Shown here piece by piece: positions 1 to 8,475 of a stretch of DNA of 40,726 nt. A program made the position numbers and the translations under genes. Where the stretch lies: NCBI GenBank assembly GCA_964343305.1, contig CAYFJO010000046.1, forward strand, positions 1 through 40,726. Reading direction: 5' to 3'. The notes beneath the pieces were generated by a model. That model was not told the origin of the DNA, searched no databases, and saw only the letters and a program-made list of their open reading frames with translations. Position 1 is the first letter of the stretch, and every line of letters begins with the position of its first letter. This stretch comes from CAYFJO01 sp964343305. GTDB lineage: Bacteria > Planctomycetota > Planctomycetia > Pirellulales > Pirellulaceae.

Positions 1-860
1 TGGAACCGGCCATCGGTGTCTGTGGTTGTTTCGATCGACGGGTCATTGACCAGCCGCACCGTCGCGCCGGCCAATGGCACGTCTTGCCCGCCATTTTGCG
101 CTGAATCGTAAACGAACCCGACGACAGACGTGCCAGTAATTCCGAGGTCGTTGACTGTATTGAACGTAGTGGATGGCAGGGGAAGTGCCTCGTTGCCGGC
201 CAGGTCGAAAATCTTCGTGCGATCCAGCGTCGCCGTGAGTCGCGAGTTGCCAGGCAGGTTTGCGTTTGGAACGAGATACAGCGTCGTGGCGGGCTCGTCC
301 AGCACGGTACGGCTGTTAATCGGCAACAGGCCGGATGAGAGTCGAAATGCGTCGGTCAAACTCGGCACGAACACGTCGTTAACAAACGATCCCACCGCAA
401 TGGGCTCGGAAAATATGGCGGCGACTAACTGACGCGGCAAAACTTCTTCTTGACCGTCGAACGGATTGAACGTGACGTCGCGCGGTCCGTCCACGTCAAT
501 GGTCACGGAAACCGGTGCGGACGGCAGACTGGTCTCGCCGTCCTTCAAGGCAATTGCAGTGAACGAATAGACGCCGCCTGGAAGTCCGTGGCTGGCCTCA
601 ATAATGTTAGAACCATCGGCCACCGTCTCGCCGACGACTTCTCCATTGGCCAGCAGTTGTACGGTCGCGCCCAGTTCCGCTTCGACGCCGAACGCCAACA
701 CCAAGTGGTTGGTGATGTTGTCGTCGTTGTGCAAACCGCTGTCGCTGACATCGAGCAGATCCAGATTCGTTGGCGCTGCGACGGCCAGCATTTGGCGATT
801 TTCGAGTTGTTCGCACCTTCCGATACGTTTGTATTTAGATCGCTGCTTCTTGTCGGACAT
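1..860 (-). CDS. LEPR-XLL type large secreted/surface protein, N-terminal part (runs off the window edge)
   Basis: The reverse strand is open from an ATG at 858-860 to the window edge, giving 286 codons without a stop, so the C-terminus lies outside. The protein starts MSDKKQRSKYKR and has CEQLENRQMLA at residues 16-26, the Leu-Glu-x-Arg-x-Met-Leu type of motif at the N-terminus of many large exported planctomycete proteins. Beta-rich Ig-like sequence follows: one module around residues 60-125, then a Big_5/SbsA-like stretch containing DLAGNE around residues 150-220. The last residues (GFVYDSAQNG, PLAGATVRLV, TDTDGRF) resemble an SdrD B-like or CNA-B module. The upstream neighbour at 1122-6293 carries a related N-terminal motif. 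No good ribosome site precedes the ATG. The true size and function cannot be judged. Extracellular location is inferred from the family. Confidence 0.85.
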   Translation of the reverse strand, partial: MSDKKQRSKYKRIGRCEQLENRQMLAVAAPTNLDLLDVSDSGLHNDDNITNHLVLAFGVEAELGATVQLLANGEVVGETVADGSNIIEASHGLPGGVYSFTAIALKDGETSLPSAPVSVTIDVDGPRDVTFNPFDGQEEVLPRQLVAAIFSEPIAVGSFVNDVFVPSLTDAFRLSSGLLPINSRTVLDEPATTLYLVPNANLPGNSRLTATLDRTKIFDLAGNEALPLPSTTFNTVNDLGITGTSVVGFVYDSAQNGGQDVPLAGATVRLVNDPSIETTTDTDGRF

Positions 861-895
861 TGAGACGCTCGGTTGTATGACTTGAAGGAAGTTTT

Positions 896-1104
896 CGCTT
901 GTTGTGGCCCGGTCTCCTGACCGGGTGAGGGGACGTCTCCGCTTGTTGTGGCCTGGTCTCCTGACCGGGTCACGGGACGTCTCCACTTGTTGTGGCCTGG
1001 TCTCCTGACCGGGTCACGTGATCGACCGAAGGTCTCCAACGTGTGAGATTCGCGGGAGACCTTCGGTCAGACGGGTGAACTGGTCAGGAGACCAGCCCAC
1101 AACT
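896..1104. repeat. Intergenic repeat array: 44-bp direct repeats with GGTCTCCTGACC palindromes, one inverted copy and a hairpin
   Basis: Two 44-bp units abut at 896-939 and 940-983, and a third, partial unit begins at 984. Each contains a palindromic core of the type CCCGGTC-TCCT-GACCGGG (908-925 in the first). A diverged inverted copy lies at 1076-1103. Between them, GACCGAAGGTCTCC (1024-1037) pairs perfectly with 1055-1068 to give a 14-bp stem with a 17-nt loop. There are no spacers, so this is not a CRISPR array. It fills most of the gap between two same-strand LEPR-XLL genes and could fold in the transcript as a terminator or processing site. That role is inferred. Confidence 0.85.
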
Positions 1105-1121
1105 TTTTCCGCAGCGCGACG

Positions 1122-4100
1122 CTAAAGTGTGCGTCGCAGGCTGGCGGCCAATTCGCCGTTCATGATGTTGTCAACGTCGTTGCCGTCGTATTGGTCGGCC
1201 AGGCCGAGGACGTGGCCGATTTCGTGCAACACGACGGTCAGCAGATCCACGCGACCTGATGCGGCGCTGTCGCCGAGCGCTTGCAAACCGTCGCTGCCTG
1301 CTGACGCGAATTCCTCGTTCGCCGAAGGCGTGTCGTCGACGAACCAACCGTAGTTGGCCGCGTTGTTGTCGATCGTGATCCGAGTGCCAACCGTCTCGCC
1401 AAGTCGCGCGCCGGACAGTGCGGCGACGGAAACTTCTATTCGCGACAGCCGGTCGAGTTGCGTCGCGTTCAAGCCGGTCGCTTGCCACAGATTGGTCGCG
1501 GCCGAAACGATGGGTGTCAAGTCGTCGGCGCCGATCGTCGGCACGCCGGGCGAGTATTGAGCAGGACCGAACTTAGCCAACAGAGGTGCAGCCGCGGCCC
1601 AGTTGCCGACTAGCGGTAGGTCGCTGGTCGCGCCGAATAGGTTGATGCTGTCGACCAGCGGCCCGTCCCATTGGCCGTTGCCGTTCACATCGCGGAGGAA
1701 CGCTCCGTTGCGTTGTACGCCAACATCCGTCACGCCGTCGCCGTTCCAATCGCCAACCACGGGCTCGTCGTTCGATCCGCCAAACTGCGTGGCCGCGTCC
1801 GTCCCCGGCCCATCCCATTGGCCGTTGCCGTTAACATCTTTGAGGAACACCGACGTGCTGGGGCGATATAGCCCAATCGAATCGGTCCCGTTGCCGTTCC
1901 AGTCGCCCGAGATCGCCTCGTCAGTTGTCGCACCGAAGATGCTGGCGCGATCGGTCGCCGCGCCGTCCCACGCGCCGTTGCCGTTCATGTCCAGCAGGAA
2001 CAATGCGTTGCTGGGACGGAAGACGCCGACGTCGTCGATGCCATCGCCGTTCCAGTCGCCGATCAGCGGATCGTCATTCGCCGCACCAAACATGATCATG
2101 CGATCCACGACCGGACCGTCCCACGCGCCGTTTTCGTTGCGGTCGATCAGGAATGTTGCCGTGTTGGGGCGGAAGACGCCGATACCGTCGATGCCGTCGC
2201 CGTTCCAATCGCCCGCGATCGCCACATCGTTGGCCGCACCGAAGTTGATCGTGCGATCGATCGCACCACCTTCGAATGCGCCATTGCCGTTGGCGTCTTG
2301 GAAAAACTGGCCGGTGGACGCGCGATGCACGCCCAACGCGTCGATGGCTAACACCATCAGCGTTGTCGCACCAGACGTGTAGACTTGGAATCGCTCGTTG
2401 TTGATCGTCTGAATGCCACTGGGCAGCCAGCCGTTGCCGATGCGCAGGTTGTCGTTGCCGTCGCGGCGGACCATCAAGCGGTTTTGATGATCTGTTACGT
2501 CTTGTACGGCCTCGACGTGCAGGTGCAAGACGTTTGAGCCGCTGCCGGTAATGTCGATCATGTCGAGATTGGCTGGCTCATTTTCGGGGCGAATAGATCG
2601 CAGGTCGATCGTCGAACCTTGGCCGGCCAAAACGAGCGTGTTGGTGCCGCCCTCGCCATTGACTCGCGGCAGCGTGTCGTTGCTGTAATTGTCGCGCTGC
2701 AACGTGACGGTGTTATTGCCGTTGCCGGCGTTGATCGTCAGCGAGCGGTCGGGATCATTGAAATCGACCAACTCGCTGTCGCCGCTGGTGATTCGCGAGA
2801 GGCCGTCGTTGGGATTGCCGTTGTCGCCCAGCACAATGTTGTTGTTTGTGTCGTTGAACGAGAACACGCGGTCTGTGGCGTCCAGGTTATCGGTGATTGG
2901 TTCCAAGCCAGTGAAGGAGATCTCCATGTCAAAGTCGCTGTTGTCACTGATTGGTGTAACGGGGGGAACGTTACCGCGACCAAACACGCTCAAGTTGATA
3001 TCGCCGCTGGACGCATTTTCCATGATGTAACTGACCTCGCCAAAATCGCGAGCGGGTTCTCCGGTAATGACAATCGATATGCCGTCGTTGCCGGGGCCGT
3101 TTCCGCCGTTGACCGCGAATACATCCGGCAGAACGCCCAACAAGCCTTGACCGAACCAATCTTCGTTCAATTCGATCGTCACATTGTCGCTGAGCGTGCC
3201 GCCATTGAAAGTAAAGTCGGTATTTGAAATCTTGCCCAGCGGAGTTCCGCCCAGTACGAACTCAACGTATTGATTGACGAGGCCGAGAGGGCTGGAAGGT
3301 GTAACCGGAGCAGCAAGTCTCGCAGTTAAATTATTGACGACATTCTGCGCATGAAATGTCAACCGATCACGAATTGGCTGCCCATCCGGGCCAATTCCAC
3401 CACCATTGCCGTTAAAGTCGAAGAAGTAAGCCGGGCCACTATAATGGACGCTGATGTCGTCGCTTCCGCCGCTGGTTCCAAGAATGGAAATCGCTAGAAG
3501 GGGAGTCCCAGCCAGATTGGACATCGTAACCGAGTTGTTGCCACCTTGCAGGTTCAGGTCAACGTTTTCAATGGCATCCATCAGCATGCCAATGGGACTG
3601 ATCGGCGGGATACTGATTTCCCCACCAATCCGGTTCATTCCGTCATTGCTGATCTGAACCGTGACTCCATCATCGGTCGCGTTCATGATTGCCTTGTCGG
3701 TGCCGCCTCCACCGTTGGCTGTCGAACCGTCAAAAAGATTGAACGTGTCGTTTCCGAGATTGCCGGTCAGCGTGTTGTCACCACGACCACCGTCGATGAA
3801 ATCGTTTCCCGCACCGCCAATGCCGATGTCGTTGCCATCTCCCAATAACAGTTCGAGATCAATTCCCGCAGCGATGTTGCTGAAATCGAACGTGTTCGCC
3901 AGATCGTCGCCGCGGGCCCGAATACCTTCGATGCCCGTGAACGTGATCGTATCGGGCAGAACTGTTCCATTAGAGATCGTCGAACCGTTGCCCGTGATGT
4001 TCCCTCCCGGCGCTCTGACGCCCACGTCGATAATTTCCAGACCGAGACTGCCCGTGATGTTATGGTCGCCGTCGGCTGCGTGAATGACCGTAGTAACTTG

Positions 4101-6293
4101 ATTCACAACGGGCGACGAGAAGAGAGGCAGGCCGTGCAGCGGCAACTGGGGATTGAGGCCGCTCAGATCCAGATCTGCGTTGCGAGGCAGGAAGAATTCA
4201 AGCTGCGAGATCAGATCCTCGTCCTGCGTAAACACCGTGTTGTTGCTTTGATCTTTGACAACCAGGTTTCCATTCTCAAACGACACGGTCAACGTCTCAC
4301 CTTCTTCCGTCGGCAGATGCACTTCGGCCACGCCAAATTCGAACGCACCGATGTCGGTGATCGCCGTGCCATTCATGTCGCCGTCGACTGGTCGAGGCAA
4401 ACCACGTTGGTCCGTTGGCAAACCACGTTCGTCGGTGATCAGCGGGATGGAGTCGCGGCCGGTGTCGATCGCGGGGCTGTTTTCTAGCAACGCATGCGTC
4501 AACGTCGCGCCACCGTTGTCGGCCAGTGGGCCCAGCAGCGGATTGATGGTCGCTGTCGACCAGGTGCCCGCTCCGCCAAATCCAAGCTGACCAGTCGTTC
4601 CGTTGAGAGTGAAGGAATTGAGTTCGTCTAGATCGGAACTGCCCGACTGGTCCACGTCGACGGTTACTGTGTGTTGCCCCGCGACGGCCGCAAATCCCGG
4701 AACACCCACAATCGTGATGGTGTCGCCGTCACTCAACCCGTGTGCGGGGGCGACGACCGTGATGTCCTTGCTGGGCTGGCCGACCGCCGAGAGGATCACA
4801 CCGCTCATGCCACCGACCTGGTCCTGCATCACTCCGTTGAGGAACCCGAATTGGACGTTTTCGAGGTTGTAACTGCCGGCGGCGGCAAACGCCATCGCAG
4901 AATCGACGCCAACCGCTTCGAGCATCGCATCGGTGATCTGTCCTGTCGCGTTACCGATGAAATTGCCGCCGCTGCTTAAGAAAGCACCGGAAATGTCGTG
5001 GCCTTGCAGCGGGTCGTTGATGTCCGAGATTGGCGCTGGCGAAGCGACGTTGGTCAACGTGTTGCCGGCGATAATCGTGTTTTGAACGATTGCCAATCCA
5101 GCGTCAGGGATGCCGTTGTTGTCAGCGTCCTGTGTCGTCAAACGTGTCATGAAACCGCCCGCGTTGTCGTCCGCCGCGTCCGTGGCGCTATTGTTGGTGA
5201 TCGTGGCGTTGATGACACTCAGAATCGAGCTGGCAAGATTCGCAATGCCGCCGCCATTGGCCGCTTGGTTTCCGGAAAACGTGCTGTTGAAAACGACTCC
5301 CGCGCCACTCGATACGTTGACCGTGCCGTTCGATTCGTTGATCATGACGCTCGATTCGTTGACCATGCCGCCGCCAAATCCAGCGCCGGTGTTGTTCGAC
5401 AGAGTCGAGTTTCCGACAAGCGCGACGCCGCCTTCATTCATCAAGCCACCACCGTCGTCGGCGTTGTTGTTGTCCAGAGTCGTGCCGGTCATCAGCAGAA
5501 TTCCTTTTTCGTTGCCAATGCCGCCGCCATCTTCTCCGGCCGTGTTCTGACTGATCGCACTGCGAACGCTGGTCATGAATCCATCACCACCAAGTTGCAA
5601 TTCGTTGGAAATGCCTTGGATGATCGTTCGAGCATCGGTGATATCCTGCAGCGTAACGCCGTCGGCAAACGAGTCGGCGATTGTCTTTAGTTGTGTGGCG
5701 ATGGACGAAAACGTGTCGTCTTCATAGTTCGAGGTTGAAAAGCTTCCCATGTTATAAACACCGCCACCGGGACCTTGTTGAGCGGTACTGCCACCGACGG
5801 CTGATGCCAGTAACAACAGTCGGCCGCGATTTCGCACGGCTCCGCCCGCTTCGTCCGCGCCAGTGACTTGGCCGTTTTGAACCGTCGCGTTGGCGATCAC
5901 GAGCGACGCGCCCGGATGGATGTCGAACACTCGGTCGATGTTTCCCGCATCGATAAACGTTTGCCCGACACCCGCTCCAAAGATGATGACTGTCTGAGCC
6001 GAGCCGTTGTCTCGCGTAATGTCCAGGTCGCCCGCTGCATTGGTGTCGTCCGCGCCGGCGAGCGTGAGATTGAAATTGCCCGCTTGCAGCGTGATCGTGT
6101 CGACCATGTCCGAGTTTGCATTCGCCTGTGTGATCGCGTCACGAATCGATCCGGCCGCACCATCCGCTACTCCCCCAGCGAGATTGAAATTGGCCAACAT
6201 CGTTCGAGATTCCAAAGGCTCAACTGCGAAGGAACGTCGCAAAGGGCGGCGCGTTTTAGTCGTTTTACGGATAGTTGTGTTTTGTTGAGTCAT
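1122..6293 (-). CDS. Giant LEPR-XLL type exported protein: beta-helix, RTX-like, FG-GAP-like repeats and C-terminal metzincin-like protease domain
   Basis: This 1723-residue protein begins with a basic segment and EPLESRTMLA (residues 25-34), the planctomycete sorting motif. Residues about 45-660 resemble CSLREA/choice-of-anchor-Q beta-helix proteins (SIRDAITQAN near the start; NSPAID and ITDIGAFEF near the end), with many N/G-rich turns. Residues about 812-855 hold RTX-like Ca-binding nonapeptides (GGAGNDFIDGG). Residues about 1318-1570 contain a tandem array of 51-residue units with GDWNGDG and WDG motifs. The C-terminus carries HEIGHVLGLAD (1690-1700), a HExxHxxGxxD zinc site, followed by NIMNG, a plausible Met-turn. 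The catalytic residues are therefore present, and the protein is probably an extracellular Ca-dependent metalloprotease or a surface protein with a protease-like tail. The start is the ATG at 6291-6293, with a weak AGGA eight bases upstream. Substrate and physiological role are unknown. Confidence 0.9.
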   Translation of the reverse strand: MTQQNTTIRKTTKTRRPLRRSFAVEPLESRTMLANFNLAGGVADGAAGSIRDAITQANANSDMVDTITLQAGNFNLTLAGADDTNAAGDLDITRDNGSAQTVIIFGAGVGQTFIDAGNIDRVFDIHPGASLVIANATVQNGQVTGADEAGGAVRNRGRLLLLASAVGGSTAQQGPGGGVYNMGSFSTSNYEDDTFSSIATQLKTIADSFADGVTLQDITDARTIIQGISNELQLGGDGFMTSVRSAISQNTAGEDGGGIGNEKGILLMTGTTLDNNNADDGGGLMNEGGVALVGNSTLSNNTGAGFGGGMVNESSVMINESNGTVNVSSGAGVVFNSTFSGNQAANGGGIANLASSILSVINATITNNSATDAADDNAGGFMTRLTTQDADNNGIPDAGLAIVQNTIIAGNTLTNVASPAPISDINDPLQGHDISGAFLSSGGNFIGNATGQITDAMLEAVGVDSAMAFAAAGSYNLENVQFGFLNGVMQDQVGGMSGVILSAVGQPSKDITVVAPAHGLSDGDTITIVGVPGFAAVAGQHTVTVDVDQSGSSDLDELNSFTLNGTTGQLGFGGAGTWSTATINPLLGPLADNGGATLTHALLENSPAIDTGRDSIPLITDERGLPTDQRGLPRPVDGDMNGTAITDIGAFEFGVAEVHLPTEEGETLTVSFENGNLVVKDQSNNTVFTQDEDLISQLEFFLPRNADLDLSGLNPQLPLHGLPLFSSPVVNQVTTVIHAADGDHNITGSLGLEIIDVGVRAPGGNITGNGSTISNGTVLPDTITFTGIEGIRARGDDLANTFDFSNIAAGIDLELLLGDGNDIGIGGAGNDFIDGGRGDNTLTGNLGNDTFNLFDGSTANGGGGTDKAIMNATDDGVTVQISNDGMNRIGGEISIPPISPIGMLMDAIENVDLNLQGGNNSVTMSNLAGTPLLAISILGTSGGSDDISVHYSGPAYFFDFNGNGGGIGPDGQPIRDRLTFHAQNVVNNLTARLAAPVTPSSPLGLVNQYVEFVLGGTPLGKISNTDFTFNGGTLSDNVTIELNEDWFGQGLLGVLPDVFAVNGGNGPGNDGISIVITGEPARDFGEVSYIMENASSGDINLSVFGRGNVPPVTPISDNSDFDMEISFTGLEPITDNLDATDRVFSFNDTNNNIVLGDNGNPNDGLSRITSGDSELVDFNDPDRSLTINAGNGNNTVTLQRDNYSNDTLPRVNGEGGTNTLVLAGQGSTIDLRSIRPENEPANLDMIDITGSGSNVLHLHVEAVQDVTDHQNRLMVRRDGNDNLRIGNGWLPSGIQTINNERFQVYTSGATTLMVLAIDALGVHRASTGQFFQDANGNGAFEGGAIDRTINFGAANDVAIAGDWNGDGIDGIGVFRPNTATFLIDRNENGAWDGPVVDRMIMFGAANDDPLIGDWNGDGIDDVGVFRPSNALFLLDMNGNGAWDGAATDRASIFGATTDEAISGDWNGNGTDSIGLYRPSTSVFLKDVNGNGQWDGPGTDAATQFGGSNDEPVVGDWNGDGVTDVGVQRNGAFLRDVNGNGQWDGPLVDSINLFGATSDLPLVGNWAAAAPLLAKFGPAQYSPGVPTIGADDLTPIVSAATNLWQATGLNATQLDRLSRIEVSVAALSGARLGETVGTRITIDNNAANYGWFVDDTPSANEEFASAGSDGLQALGDSAASGRVDLLTVVLHEIGHVLGLADQYDGNDVDNIMNGELAASLRRTL
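1596..2210 (-). repeat. In-gene tandem repeat, about 153-bp units (51-residue GDWNGDG modules)
   Basis: Within the LEPR-XLL gene at 1122-6293, four consecutive coding units begin with GDWNG(D/N)G. Three are exactly 51 residues and the last is 49. Each has the layout GDWNGDG, (V/I)G(V/L)xRP, FLxDxNGNGxWDG, then an FGA/FGG turn. Partial units flank the array on both sides. The D-x-N-G-D-G patches resemble calcium-binding loops of FG-GAP/dockerin-like repeats. The near-constant length suggests duplication by unequal exchange. Confidence 0.8.
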
Positions 6294-6714
6294 GGTGTTG
6301 GTCCTAAGGGAATTGAAGGAGGCAATAATTCGGAGAATGGGGAGGTGGTGAATCGTCAGCGATCAAAACTAACGCGTTAAAAGTCACATTTCCAGTACTT
6401 TCTGGGGGATATTAATGACAGGTCGTTCGCACAAGTGGCAAGGTCTTCCTAATCAGCACAGTTTGAATTGACGATTCGCAAACGCGGACTTAGCCGCTAC
6501 CAAGTTCTTCGCAAAGGCGCCACACGATTTTTCTAAGGACAGCCAGAGTTGCCAAAAACGACACTAGTAACGTGTTTTGCGAAACATCATCTCCAACAGA
6601 GCCTGGACTCGCTAAACATATCTGGAATCCGTGCCGATTGTATGGATTAGGACACATATTCTTCCGCAACGTCCTTCCTCATCCCACTAATCCCACCGTC
6701 CGGTACAAACGTTC
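6294..6714. other. Divergent intergenic region
   Basis: This 421-bp stretch separates two divergently transcribed genes, the LEPR-XLL protein to the left and the TolC-like gene to the right, so it should contain both promoters. I see no convincing conserved coding sequence; an open frame that runs into the TolC-like gene is not supported by composition or similarity. There is no clear -35/-10 pair or hairpin I would defend. Confidence 0.5.
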
Positions 6715-8475
6715 ATGGTTCCAAGGCCCCAAGGTCAATCGATCTGTTTGTTGCGAATCGTGTGCGTCTGGTCACTCGCTGTTCTGGTGGCACATGTCCA
6801 GCCTTCGAAACTTGGAGCTTCAGACGTCGTTTCGATGGAAGATTGCATAGCGATCGCGCTGGTCAACCAACCGGTCGTGCGGGCCCGACAATCGCAAATC
6901 GGCGCGGCCGTCGAGCAGAGCAACATTGCTCAATCCAATTTGTATCCGCAGATCAATTTCTCGATGCGATACACCGCGATCGACGAACCGCGGAGCGTCG
7001 ATCTGGCGGATGCCTTTTCTGGAAATGTGGCCGACGTGTTTTCCGACGCGGCCGCCTACTTTGCCATTGCCAAAGCAGCCGGCAGTTTCGGAGCGCTCGA
7101 CCCAATCGATCCGAACGTGGCACCGTTCACGACGGTAAAACAAATCGCGCTGGACAGCCTCAACAGCGTGCAGGCAAACATCCTGGGCGAGAACTTTTTG
7201 ACCACTCAGTTATTGCTCGTCCAACCGCTGTGGACGGGCGGCAAGATCACTAGCCGTACTCAACAGGCGGAACTCGGCATCGGTGCCGCCCGTCAAGACT
7301 TGCGAAAGACGCGACAGGTTCTGCGATTCAACGTCAGCCGCGCGTACCTGGCGATTCTGTTGTCCCAGCAATTGACACTCGTCGCCGAGGACGCCACGGG
7401 CCACGCTCGTGCGATCGAGCGGCTGGCACAAGCCTTGGTGGACGATGGCGATGAAACCATCACGACAGCCGACGTGCATCGAGCCCGCGCCTTTCGTTTG
7501 TTTTTTCAAGAACAGCACGTGAACGTCCAGCGGCAAATCGCTCGGGCCTACACCAAGTTGAAGCTGGCGATGGGCATGGATCAGGAGGCCGAGGTTCAAG
7601 TCGCTGACCGGCGACTGCCTTACACCAGCCGCAACGTGCAATGGGAAGTTGTCCGCGACATGGCAGTCAGCCAACGGCCCGAAATCATCAAGACTCGCAT
7701 CGGCATACAGTTCGCGAATCTGGAACGACGGGCGGCTCGGGCCGAATTCGCTCCGAACATCTCAATGTTTGGCAGCCTGAATTCGATTCACGACGATCAA
7801 GACTTCGCAAATCCAAATGACAGCGAGGAATGGATGGTTGGCGTAAGTGCTGAAGTGTCGCTCTACGCGGGAGGACGCCGTTTGGCCGAGAATCGCCGTG
7901 CCGGTCACTTGCAAGCCGCCGCTCGCAGACAGCGCGAACTGGCGATGTTGTCCGTCATTCAGGAAGTGCGCGATGCCTTTTTAGAATACCAGCAGATGCA
8001 AGATCGGCTGAACGTCGCCGAAAAGGCCGTCGATTCCGCAACACAGGCACTAGAATCCTTCGACGATCTGTACAAAGGTGACCTGCTTACGGACGAGGAG
8101 ATGCCCAAGTATTTCGAAAACTCACTTTCGACGCGATTCTTGCTGGCGGCGGCGCAGGCAAAGTATTATCAAGTGTTGTTCGGCTATAATCTTGCTGTGG
8201 CCCGGTTGCGATTGGTAACGGCCAGTGATGAAGTTCCGACCGTTGATGATGTGGACGCAAATGATGTCGAAGAACTGCCTGCTGAAGTCTTCCTTCCCGC
8301 TGCTCCTGTTCGTCCTGTCATGCGACATGACCATCGTCACCGCGGTCCAGGCCGAGGACCCTCTGAAGCTTCGTGTTTTTTCGAGCCTGATGACGGGCGT
8401 TCGCAAGTCGCAGGCCGAGTCGGCAACGCGGCCCATGATCGAACTGCTGTCGCGCAAGGTCGGTTATCCAATTGA
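6715..8475 (+). CDS. TolC-family outer-membrane efflux protein
   Basis: The 586-residue product starts with a signal peptide (basic start, hydrophobic LAVLVAHV, likely cleavage near residue 35). Mature TolC/OEP features follow: MEDCIAIALVNQPVVRARQ at the start of the first helical repeat, LYPQINF in the loop before the first beta-strands, and VQPLWTGGKI before a long helical hairpin. The second repeat has RPEIIKTR, FAPNISMFGS and SLYAGGRRLAENRRA. Such proteins form trimeric channels that take substrates from inner-membrane pumps or type I exporters. No pump partner lies in the window. The family fold appears to end near residue 503 (ARLRLVTA). The last 70 or so residues overlap the next gene out of frame and look like accidental coding. 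Start: ATG 6715, chosen because it gives a complete signal peptide. Confidence 0.9.
   Translation: MVPRPQGQSICLLRIVCVWSLAVLVAHVQPSKLGASDVVSMEDCIAIALVNQPVVRARQSQIGAAVEQSNIAQSNLYPQINFSMRYTAIDEPRSVDLADAFSGNVADVFSDAAAYFAIAKAAGSFGALDPIDPNVAPFTTVKQIALDSLNSVQANILGENFLTTQLLLVQPLWTGGKITSRTQQAELGIGAARQDLRKTRQVLRFNVSRAYLAILLSQQLTLVAEDATGHARAIERLAQALVDDGDETITTADVHRARAFRLFFQEQHVNVQRQIARAYTKLKLAMGMDQEAEVQVADRRLPYTSRNVQWEVVRDMAVSQRPEIIKTRIGIQFANLERRAARAEFAPNISMFGSLNSIHDDQDFANPNDSEEWMVGVSAEVSLYAGGRRLAENRRAGHLQAAARRQRELAMLSVIQEVRDAFLEYQQMQDRLNVAEKAVDSATQALESFDDLYKGDLLTDEEMPKYFENSLSTRFLLAAAQAKYYQVLFGYNLAVARLRLVTASDEVPTVDDVDANDVEELPAEVFLPAAPVRPVMRHDHRHRGPGRGPSEASCFFEPDDGRSQVAGRVGNAAHDRTAVAQGRLSN

Noticed and set aside
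896..1020. Possible CRISPR array
   Set aside because: The repeat units abut with no spacers, there are only about three, and no cas genes are present.
545..1039. 164-codon reverse frame through the repeat array
   Set aside because: It translates the 44-bp repeats and overlaps the real LEPR-XLL frame (1-860) in another phase.
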